From: Paraktedonobacter sp035294465
GTDB taxonomy: Bacteria; Chloroflexota; Ktedonobacteria; Ktedonobacterales; Ktedonobacteraceae
Assembly: GCA_035294465.1 (NCBI GenBank)
Contig: DATGKW010000218.1
Coordinates: forward strand, 1-30,475
DNA length: 30,475 nt
Direction of reading: 5' to 3'
Shown here: positions 24,050 to 30,475 of the stretch, piece after piece
Numbering within the stretch: position 1 is the first letter of the stretch
Layout of the letters: the number at the start of each line of letters is the position of its first letter
Program-made: the position numbers and the translations under genes
Notes under the pieces: generated by a model
Databases searched by the model: none
Told to the model about the DNA's origin: nothing
Seen by the model: the letters and a program-made list of their open reading frames with translations, nothing else

Positions 24050-25447
24050 ATGGCACCGCTTACTGACTCGAAACGCCGCAATCCCTATGGACAATTGACC
24101 GCTATCCGTAGCGCTGAACTGTTTTTTGGACGCGAACAGGAGCTAGAACTCCTCTATAATGCGCTCTTAGATAGACAGAGTGTAGCCATCATCGGGCAGC
24201 GACGCATCGGCAAATCATCACTCCTCCTATGCTGTTGTTTACCCGAAGTCCAGCGACGGGTCGGTATTGAGTTGAATGAGCATCTCCTGATCGTCATGAA
24301 TCTGGAGGAACATCTTCAAAGAGCGCCAGAGGACTTCTTTGCCATTGTTTGTGAACAACTGCTGCAGCAGAGCCAATTGAACCTTTCCCTAGAGACGTTG
24401 CGAGACACCGGTGGCGACCGCTTCAGTCAACTTTTGAATCTCATCAATTTGCGGGGCTTGCACCCGGTTTTGTTGTTGGATGAGTTTGATTCTATTGTGC
24501 GCAATCCCCAGTTCAATCCTGATTTCTTCTCGTTTCTGCGCGCTCAGGCAAATGCAGGAAAGGTCTCTTACGTCACAGCCTCGTTCTCTCCCCTGGATCA
24601 GATTTCTCACTCAGCTATTGTTGGCTCGCCTTTCTTCAACATTTTCAGTTATCATAATCTTGGGCCACTCTCCGAAGAGGCAGCGAAGGCTCTCATTATG
24701 GAACCTGCAAAGGCAGTTGGATGTCCGTTCACCGAGCGCGAGGTTCAGTTTGTTCTGGAGGTGGCCGGGTGTCATCCTTTCTACATTCAACGGGCCTGTT
24801 ACTTCCTCTTCCACCAGAAAAGCCAGCTCGCCGGCAAGATGAATCTTCAACGGCTCGCAAGCCAGATCTATGAGGATCTTCTGCCGCATTTCACATATGC
24901 GTGGGAACATCTGGACGTGGATAAACGAGAGCAGCTCAGGAGGGAGGCGATTCGCAAAGACTCGCAACAAAGGAAATTACCTGAGCTCAGCGAGAGCGCT
25001 CTTTTGCGCAAGTTTGTACGAGATAAGACAAAAATAGCTACTGGTCACTTGACGATAGAGTATTTACGCAGGGTATTGGACAGGCTGGACGATTTTACAT
25101 TTCTGGGGGAATGCCATCTGAGCAATTTCAGTATTATTTACGGAGCAGAACAGGACAAAAGACTCACTGCCGCTGAGAGAGGTTTGCGCGTCTATAAGCT
25201 TCTGGAAGATGCTCTATCTCAATTGCGACCCACTGGCACCCATAGTCTTACTTCTCCAGAATGGCAAATGCATACTGTTCTCCAGAGCTGCTACTTTAAA
25301 AGGGATCGGCGGTCAAACAAGCAATTGGCGAGCTACCTGGGCATGAGCGAGCGGGACTTTTACCGCAAGCGGGATGATGCGGTGAACGCTCTGCTGAATA
25401 TCCTTTTGAAGATGGAAGCCGCATATATAGATGAGTTAGAGGCATAG
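24050..25447 (+). CDS. STAND/AAA-type ATPase with C-terminal helix-turn-helix
   Basis: A 465-residue cytoplasmic ATPase, divergent from and similar to the ATPase part of the giant protein. Shared start pattern NPYG...FFGREQELELL (residues 11-36), Walker A GQRRIGKSS (49-57), Walker B VLLLDEFD (140-147), sensor YVTAS (174-178) and CHPFYIQ (241-247), as in archaeal-ATPase/AAA_16-like STAND proteins. After a helical middle comes a C-terminal helix-turn-helix around 421-440 (NKQLASYLGMSERDFYRKRDDA) that resembles sigma region 4/LuxR-like DNA-binding units. It may therefore regulate transcription or act as a DNA-linked partner of the giant protein. Clear GGAGGA ribosome site. A perfect 9-bp hairpin follows the stop by about 50 bp. 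No exact family name is claimed. Confidence 0.85.
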   Translation: MAPLTDSKRRNPYGQLTAIRSAELFFGREQELELLYNALLDRQSVAIIGQRRIGKSSLLLCCCLPEVQRRVGIELNEHLLIVMNLEEHLQRAPEDFFAIVCEQLLQQSQLNLSLETLRDTGGDRFSQLLNLINLRGLHPVLLLDEFDSIVRNPQFNPDFFSFLRAQANAGKVSYVTASFSPLDQISHSAIVGSPFFNIFSYHNLGPLSEEAAKALIMEPAKAVGCPFTEREVQFVLEVAGCHPFYIQRACYFLFHQKSQLAGKMNLQRLASQIYEDLLPHFTYAWEHLDVDKREQLRREAIRKDSQQRKLPELSESALLRKFVRDKTKIATGHLTIEYLRRVLDRLDDFTFLGECHLSNFSIIYGAEQDKRLTAAERGLRVYKLLEDALSQLRPTGTHSLTSPEWQMHTVLQSCYFKRDRRSNKQLASYLGMSERDFYRKRDDAVNALLNILLKMEAAYIDELEA

Positions 25448-25497
25448 GAAGGGGCTATTGCTTGCGGCAAAATGAGCAGGGCTGATACAATACAGAA

Positions 25498-25526
25498 ACT
25501 GGAGTGATTGATCTTTCCACTCCAGT
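25498..25526 (+). terminator. Hairpin after the STAND-type ATPase gene
   Basis: ACTGGAGTG (25498-25506) and CACTCCAGT (25518-25526) form a perfect 9-bp stem with an 11-nt loop. No T-run follows, so it may be a weak or factor-aided terminator. Confidence 0.45.
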
Positions 25527-25659
25527 CTGGCGCAAGTAACGGCTTGATCACCGTTTACCAGGTTTACCTAATCTTTGTAAGTGAGAGGGAAGCTCTTTTC
25601 GCGAGAGAGGAACGTTTAGAGATGGATTTGCTGAAACAGGGGGACGTTTCCTGAAGAGA

Positions 25660-26457
25660 TTGATCGGTACCATCAAAAGTCTGGTTCTGATCTTCTGGCT
25701 CTCTTTAGTGTGCGCCCGGCGTTTTCGGCACTGGCGGCGGGACCTCCGGCGGCATCCAGACCAACTTATGGAAAATAGTACGACTGAGAAGAAGACGAAA
25801 CGAACTCTGCTCTTTATTCGGCATGGGCAGAGTACCTGGAATGTTGAGCATCTTTTACCAGGGCAACTCCCCGGCATTGCTTTGACCGAGAAAGGTCGAG
25901 AACAGGCTGAGTTGCTGGCTGAGGCGCTGAAGGTTCTGCCGATTACCGCGATTATCAGCAGCCCGTTGGAGCGTGCGTACGATACAGCTGCTTATCTGGC
26001 CAGACCACACGACCTGCCTGTGTTGCTCGAAGATGATCTCAAAGATACAGATATAGGGCCGTGGACTGGCAAGAAATATGATGAGCTCTATAAAACCGAT
26101 CCTACCTGGAAAGCCTTTGTACACGATCCAACCAGAGGGCCAGAGGGAGTTGAGACCTTTCCTCTTGTCCAGCAGCGGGCTGTGTCTGCTGTTGAACGCT
26201 GGCTGAGCCGTGAAGAGGTAGGCAATTACCCGGCTTTTGTCGCGCATGCCGACGTGGTGAAGTTGCTCCTGGCTCACTATATGGGCCTCGAAGTAGCGCG
26301 CGCGGGTTTTCTGTTTATCGAGAATGCTTCGGTGAGTATGGTCGAGCTGGCAGAGGAACAACAACCGCGCGTGGTGGCAATTGGTTGGACTCCCAAACCG
26401 GGTTGGCTAAATCCGCCCGTTCCGGCCGGAGCCGAGGAATCCGCCGGAGCATCTTAG
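25660..26457 (+). CDS. Histidine phosphatase / phosphoglycerate mutase-like protein
   Basis: A member of the histidine phosphatase superfamily (branch 1). The catalytic RHGQST motif (RHG at residues 54-56 from the TTG start) forms the phospho-histidine; SPLERAYDTA and the second His in VAHADVVKLLLAHYMG complete the active site. Such proteins dephosphorylate sugar phosphates, cofactors or lipids; specificity is not visible. The start is unsure: TTG 25660 gives an N-terminal extension with a hydrophobic stretch and many arginines (FRHWRRDLRR), ATG 25768 gives the plain enzyme; neither has a clear Shine-Dalgarno. The extension could be a membrane anchor. It lies between the ATPase gene and a secretion-type ATPase gene. 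Confidence 0.8.
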   Translation: MIGTIKSLVLIFWLSLVCARRFRHWRRDLRRHPDQLMENSTTEKKTKRTLLFIRHGQSTWNVEHLLPGQLPGIALTEKGREQAELLAEALKVLPITAIISSPLERAYDTAAYLARPHDLPVLLEDDLKDTDIGPWTGKKYDELYKTDPTWKAFVHDPTRGPEGVETFPLVQQRAVSAVERWLSREEVGNYPAFVAHADVVKLLLAHYMGLEVARAGFLFIENASVSMVELAEEQQPRVVAIGWTPKPGWLNPPVPAGAEESAGAS

Positions 26458-26579
26458 GTATCCTTATTCCGAACTGGCAACCTCTTTGATCAGCGCTCTT
26501 TTCACCTGATCGGAAAAGAAACTGCCAGAAAAAGCAGCCGGTGAACTACAGGCATACTTATTGAAAGAGGAAGCATACG

Positions 26580-27431
26580 ATGTTTGATCCACGTGATCCA
26601 TATGAACGTTACTGGTGGCATTATGAGTCTCGTCGCCCGCTTTCCGTGGCTCAGATTATCGCGCTTGGCAGCGTCGATGCCTATACTGCCGCTTTGGTCT
26701 GGCTGCTTCTGGAACATGGCTCCTCGCTAACGGTGGCCGGTCCCACCGATCCGCAGCCGGGTATTGGCAAGACGACGACACTCAACGCGCTTCTGCAATT
26801 TCTTCCGGCGGGCACAGCTCTGGCTTATATGTCTGGAATGTACGAAGATTTTGCCTTTACCCAGTTGCCGGATATCGAGCCGGAGAAAACCTATGCCCTC
26901 TGCAACGAGGTGAGCAATCATCTATCTATCTATATGTGGGGACGTATCGCTCGTCGCTATCTGAGCCTGCCCGCGCAAGGCTTTCATATCGCGACCAGCG
27001 TTCACGCGGATACGATCAAAGAGGTTATCGAGATGTACCAGCACGATTTGCGCCTGCCGGCAGAACATATCCGCCGCCTGGGCCTGGTCATTAATATCGG
27101 GCTGGTCGGGCGGATCTATCCCCTGCGTCGTCGTTGGTTCACCACACATTTTCTTCAGCCACAGGCCGATCCTGCCTGCCCGGAGCAAATCGTGCCTGTG
27201 CCGCTTTCGCTCTGGAACGAAGTAGAGGATACCTTCGAGCATGCCGACCAGAAGATCCTTGATGACCTGGCCTGTTGGATAGGTCTGACCCCCGCCAGGT
27301 TCGCTGCGCATCTGCAAACGCGCGTTGAGTGCCTGGAGGAGATCTCAGATGGGCACGGTGCCGACTCGCAAGAGATGTACAGGGCAATTGAGCGAGTACG
27401 CGCCAAAGACTCAATATCCAACGATCCATAA
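26580..27431 (+). CDS. Stand-alone secretion-type (VirB11/PilT/GspE-like) P-loop ATPase
   Basis: A 283-residue protein lacking the N-terminal domain of type II/IV secretion ATPases. Seen: a P-loop GIGKTTT at residues 61-67 (the usual first Gly of GxxxxGKT is Pro), an acidic 'Asp-box-like' GMYEDF (86-91), and a His-box-like SVHADT (140-145) followed by ...RLGLVINIGL, as TLHTN/HA motifs in PilT/GspE. Strands after it and a helical tail of about 80 residues follow. It is about half the size of GspE, and no pilus or secretion genes are near, so a role in secretion is not supported. Possibly a remodelled ATPase for a local task. GAGGA lies about 9 bp before the ATG. Confidence 0.7.
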   Translation: MFDPRDPYERYWWHYESRRPLSVAQIIALGSVDAYTAALVWLLLEHGSSLTVAGPTDPQPGIGKTTTLNALLQFLPAGTALAYMSGMYEDFAFTQLPDIEPEKTYALCNEVSNHLSIYMWGRIARRYLSLPAQGFHIATSVHADTIKEVIEMYQHDLRLPAEHIRRLGLVINIGLVGRIYPLRRRWFTTHFLQPQADPACPEQIVPVPLSLWNEVEDTFEHADQKILDDLACWIGLTPARFAAHLQTRVECLEEISDGHGADSQEMYRAIERVRAKDSISNDP

Positions 27432-27484
27432 ATGTGAGTGGAACGCCTTGCGACTTTTACTTTTCCATAACTATGGTTTTCCTC

Positions 27485-27513
27485 TCGACAGATGCCGGGA
27501 ACGCGGGTATAAT
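27485..27513 (+). promoter_or_regulatory. Promoter of the methyltransferase gene
   Basis: TCGACA (27485-27490), 17-bp spacer, perfect TATAAT (27508-27513). The leader is about 53 nt and ends with AAGGAG near the ATG at 27573. Confidence 0.7.
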
Positions 27514-27572
27514 CAAGCAGGTCGGCTTCCCGATGGGCTCGTTCGAAGGAACAAGGCAAGGAGCGTAACATC

Positions 27573-28481
27573 ATGGCTACTCCCTCAAATCATCATTCTG
27601 AGCATCCCAGCACCTATGTTGTGCAAGATCGTTCCAATGAAGAAGAGCTGAAGCGTTTGCAGATCCAGGACCACCTGATCACGACGCATATGGGGGGGGT
27701 GTTGCCAGAACAACCGGACCCCGCTCGCTTTCAGCGTGTGCTCGATGTGGGGTGTGGAACCGGCGATTGGCTCATAGAAGCGGCGAAGACCTATCCCACG
27801 ATGAAGTTGCTGGTCGGAGTGGATGTGAGCCGCACGTTTGTTGAATATGCTCGAATACAGGCCGAAGCTTGCCGGGTGGATGATCGGGTCGAGTTCCAGG
27901 TGATGGACGCGCTACGTATGCTCGAATTTCCCACAGGTTTCTTTGATCTGGTCAACCTGCGCTTTGGGGTAAGCTGGCTACGAACCTGGGATTGGCCCAA
28001 ACTGCTACAGGAGTTTCAGCGTGTTGCTCGTGCAGGCGGAGTCATTCGGATCAGCGAGCGGGGTGCAGTGAAGAGCAGTAGCAGTGCTGCTTTGCTTCAG
28101 ATTGAGCAAATCGCCGTCCGGGCATTCTCTCAGGCAGGATACTTCTTTGCTCCCCATGGTGATAGCGTGATAGATGAGCTTGCGCGTCTGTTGAACCAGC
28201 ATGGGCTTCAGCAGGTGCAAACGCGTGCCTATGCCCTCGAATTTCGCGGAGACACCGATGAAGGACAGAGCTTTGCTGAGGATTATCAGCGCGCCTATCG
28301 GACGATTGCGCCATTTTTACAGAAATGGACCTGTGTACCTGACAATTATGAAGACATTTATCAAGAGATGGTGAAGGAGATGCACCAGCCAGACTGCGTG
28401 ACCATCTGGAATCTGCTCACTGTTTGGGGAACCAGGCCGCCAGGACGAGAGACAGCTCACACGCTTATGAGGGATCGTTGA
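27573..28481 (+). CDS. Class I SAM-dependent methyltransferase
   Basis: A 302-residue methyltransferase. Motif I VLDVGCGTGDWL (residues 56-67) binds S-adenosylmethionine; GVDVS (acidic end of beta-2), FQVMDALRM and FDLVNLRFGVSWL follow in order as motifs II-IV. The Trp-rich lobe and long C-terminal helices (about 200-290) make the substrate cavity. The substrate is unknown; similar Ktedonobacteria-type proteins often act in secondary metabolism or stress, but this is not shown. Own promoter; AAGGAG lies 10 bp before the ATG. It converges on the PruA-type gene with a shared terminator. Confidence 0.9.
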   Translation: MATPSNHHSEHPSTYVVQDRSNEEELKRLQIQDHLITTHMGGVLPEQPDPARFQRVLDVGCGTGDWLIEAAKTYPTMKLLVGVDVSRTFVEYARIQAEACRVDDRVEFQVMDALRMLEFPTGFFDLVNLRFGVSWLRTWDWPKLLQEFQRVARAGGVIRISERGAVKSSSSAALLQIEQIAVRAFSQAGYFFAPHGDSVIDELARLLNQHGLQQVQTRAYALEFRGDTDEGQSFAEDYQRAYRTIAPFLQKWTCVPDNYEDIYQEMVKEMHQPDCVTIWNLLTVWGTRPPGRETAHTLMRDR

Positions 28482-28530
28482 AAAGAAGGGAAGGCCATGT
28501 CTTTTTTCTCAAGGATGCATATGTAACCGC

Positions 28531-28568
28531 TACGGCCTCATTCCCCGATATTGGGGAATGAGGCCGTA
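28531..28568. terminator. Strong bidirectional terminator
   Basis: A perfect 16-bp stem, TACGGCCTCATTCCCC and its complement, around a 6-nt loop, with ATTTAA/TTAAAT flank on both sides. It separates the converging methyltransferase and PruA-type genes. Confidence 0.8.
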
Positions 28569-28660
28569 TTTAACCTGGGCTGTAGAGGTATCGGAGCCCG
28601 ATGATTCTTCGCACAATGTCCCTTCCTCCTAGGCAATTCATGGGCGAGAATGATCCACTG

Positions 28661-30238
28661 TTATTTCTTGATGGCAATTGATTTGGCCTGCGTGAAGAGC
28701 AGCAGATAGTCGGGGCCACCGCTCTTCGAGTCGGTACCGGACATATTAAATCCGCCGAAAGGATGGACTCCAACCAGCGCACCAGTACATTTGCGATTGA
28801 AGTAGAGGTTGCCTACGTGGAACTCCTCCTTCGCTCGCTCAATATGCTCGTTATCTCGTGAATAGAGCGATCCGGTCAGGCCATACTCGGTGCTGTTAGC
28901 GATATCGAGCGCTTCATCAAAGTTTTTCGCTCTGATTACAGCCAGCACCGGGCCAAAGATCTCTTCCTGCGCAATGCGGGCCTGTGGAGCAACATCGGCG
29001 AAAATGGTTGGCTCAATAAAGTAGCCGGGGCCGTGATGGTTGCCTCCGAGAAGCAGGCGACCCTCGCTCCTGCCAATCTCGATATACTCGTTAATTTTCT
29101 TGAAAGCATTTTCATCGATGACCGGTCCCATATATGTTTCGGGTCTGGTTACATCGCCAAGACTGAGCTTTCTGGTCCGCTCGACCACCTTCTGCAGGAC
29201 CTTATCGTAGACCTGATCGACAATGATCGCCCGCGAGCCGGCGGAGCATTTCTGTCCTTGAAAGCCAAAAGCCGAGGCCACGATCCCGTCGGCAGCGGCG
29301 TCCAGGTCGGCGGTCTCATCAACCACCACAGCGTCTTTGCCGCCCATCTCAAGGATCGTGCGCTTTAGCCAGATCTGGCCTTTCTGTGGCCTGGCGGCCA
29401 ACTCATTGATGCGCAGGCCAACGTCGCGCGAACCGGTAAAGGCAATGTAGCGCACACGTGGATTCTCTACCAGCGCGTCGCCGATCTTGCTGCCAGAGCC
29501 GGTCACAAAATTGACAACACCGGCGGGCACACCGGCCTCCTCCAGGATGCGCATAAATTGCCAGGCGATCATTGGCGAAGTGCTGGCCGGCTTGAGCACT
29601 ACCGTATTTCCGGCGACAATGGAAGCGGTGGTCATGCCGACCATAATAGCGCCGGGGAAGTTCCAGGGAGGAATGACCGCGCCGACGCCTAGAGGGATAT
29701 AGACCAGCCTGTCCTCTTCGCCCTCAATCTGTGTCACTGGCTGATCCCCGGCCAGGCGTAGCATCTCCCGCCCGTAATATTCCAGGAAGTCGATGGACTC
29801 GGCTGTGTCAGCGTCAGCTTCAACCCAGCTCTTGCCAACCTCGTAGATCATCCATGCATTAAAGTAAAAGCGTTTCCGGCGCAAAATATCAGCAGCGTTA
29901 AAAAGGTAAGCCACTCGCTCTTCCGCGGGCACGCGTTTCCAGCTTTTAAAGGTTTCTTCGGCGGTCTTGACTGCCTCGTTGGTTTGCTCAATTGTGGCAC
30001 TGGCGAAATAACCGATGACTTGCGCAGGATTTGAGGGGTTGATCGAGGCAAAGGTTATTTCGCTGCTGATCTTTTTACCGCCAATCAGCAGAGGATATGT
30101 CTGTCCTAGTTCGCCTTTCACCTGTTCCAAAGCCGCAAGCTGGGCCTGGCGGTTCTCGGGCTGAGAGAAGTTGGTGAACGGGGCGTTTTTAAAGGGCGTT
30201 TGCGCGTGCGACGCCACGTTTTCCATCATTTTTGCCAT
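28661..30238 (-). CDS. pruA: 1-pyrroline-5-carboxylate (glutamate semialdehyde) dehydrogenase
   Basis: A 525-residue aldehyde dehydrogenase of the PruA/RocA subgroup, which oxidises glutamate-5-semialdehyde to glutamate with NAD in proline breakdown. Seen: PPWNFP with catalytic-site N193, FTGSRDVG (267-274) typical of this subgroup, general base E297 in LEMGGKD and nucleophile C331 in GFQGQKCSAGSR; FGPVLAV and the C-terminal HPFGGFNMSGTDSKSGGPDYL are the class signature. Length fits stand-alone bacterial P5C dehydrogenases. AAGGAG lies 12 bp before the ATG. A gene beginning at 30458 runs the other way; proline dehydrogenase would be a natural neighbour but cannot be seen. Confidence 0.92.
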   Translation of the reverse strand: MAKMMENVASHAQTPFKNAPFTNFSQPENRQAQLAALEQVKGELGQTYPLLIGGKKISSEITFASINPSNPAQVIGYFASATIEQTNEAVKTAEETFKSWKRVPAEERVAYLFNAADILRRKRFYFNAWMIYEVGKSWVEADADTAESIDFLEYYGREMLRLAGDQPVTQIEGEEDRLVYIPLGVGAVIPPWNFPGAIMVGMTTASIVAGNTVVLKPASTSPMIAWQFMRILEEAGVPAGVVNFVTGSGSKIGDALVENPRVRYIAFTGSRDVGLRINELAARPQKGQIWLKRTILEMGGKDAVVVDETADLDAAADGIVASAFGFQGQKCSAGSRAIIVDQVYDKVLQKVVERTRKLSLGDVTRPETYMGPVIDENAFKKINEYIEIGRSEGRLLLGGNHHGPGYFIEPTIFADVAPQARIAQEEIFGPVLAVIRAKNFDEALDIANSTEYGLTGSLYSRDNEHIERAKEEFHVGNLYFNRKCTGALVGVHPFGGFNMSGTDSKSGGPDYLLLFTQAKSIAIKK

Positions 30239-30457
30239 GGGAAATCGGCACTCCTTCGTGTCTGTTCAAAACAAGAAGACAATAGCTACTCCATTGTATC
30301 TCATGGGGGGCGGAAGATGGTAGCTTAGCTGAAAGCCTTGCTCATTTTGCTGTAAATAACACTGCCACCCACGGCAACTTGGAATTTTTAACTGCTTATT
30401 CGTTTCTCTAGAAGGATGACATGTTATATCATTTGCCTAGCTATGGAGGTCAAAAGC
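30239..30457. promoter_or_regulatory. Divergent control region at the right edge
   Basis: About 220 bp between the PruA-type gene and the next gene. On the minus strand TACAAT near 30293-30298 is the best -10 for pruA, without a clear -35. On the plus side ATGACATGTTATATCAT (30415-30431) is a near-palindrome with TATAT core, close to the next gene's leader. Confidence 0.35.
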
Positions 30458-30475
30458 ATGTTTGATCCAGTTCTG
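30458..30475 (+). CDS. Start of a gene cut by the window end
   Basis: An ATG at 30458 preceded by GGAGG 8 bp upstream opens a frame for MFDPVL before the window ends. Only six codons are seen, so no function can be given. The strong ribosome site and upstream gap support a real gene. Confidence 0.6.

Noticed and set aside
25548..25877. 109-codon minus-strand frame
   Set aside because: Opposes the histidine phosphatase including its RHG motif; Arg/Ser-rich shadow product.

Overview
The window looks like chromosomal DNA from a Ktedonobacteria-type member of the Chloroflexota (mid-GC, large soil genome). This is an inference from gene content and style: kinesin-light-chain TPR proteins, a Tat-type sugar-binding lipoprotein, a divergent sigma factor, glycine-rich GT39 proteins, and giant propeller/HEAT/ATPase proteins. 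No database search was run, so the genus is not claimed. No tRNA, rRNA, CRISPR array or insertion sequence was seen.

Layout. 1-1 kb: 3' part of a TPR protein (+). 1.0-1.5 kb: gene-free, with a candidate small-RNA or mini-gene unit on the minus strand. 1.5-4.85 kb (-): a CUT1 sugar ABC importer operon, binding protein first, then two permeases, without its own ATPase; promoter, operator-like repeats and terminator are visible. 5.1-9.15 kb: a 2H phosphoesterase (-), a MetE-like methyltransferase (+), and a GT39 membrane glycosyltransferase (-) whose promoter carries four 11-bp repeats. 9.4-12.4 kb: a Gfo/Idh/MocA dehydrogenase (-) divergent from a ThuA-like protein (+), then a YbaK-type deacylase (+) overlapping a small membrane protein (-).

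12.7-18.8 kb (-): a secreted GH13 amylase with a CBM25-like tail and a sigma-54-like promoter match, a divergent sigma factor, and an epimerase + trehalose-6-phosphate-synthase-like (GT20) pair. With the sugar importer and ThuA/ThuB-like pair, this gives a carbohydrate theme: starch cleavage outside the cell, sugar import, and trehalose-type sugar making or turnover.

18.9-25.45 kb: the most unusual part. A 1606-residue protein with two seven-bladed FG-GAP/VCBS-like propellers, HEAT-like helices, a beta-sandwich and a C-terminal STAND/AAA-type ATPase is transcribed divergently from a second, smaller ATPase of the same type with a C-terminal helix-turn-helix. They share a roughly 300-bp control region with promoters both ways and paired 11-bp repeats. 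This is the best candidate for an undescribed system. 25.6-28.5 kb (+): histidine phosphatase, a stripped-down secretion-type ATPase, and a methyltransferase. 28.66-30.24 kb (-): a PruA-type dehydrogenase, divergent from the first six codons of another gene at the window edge.
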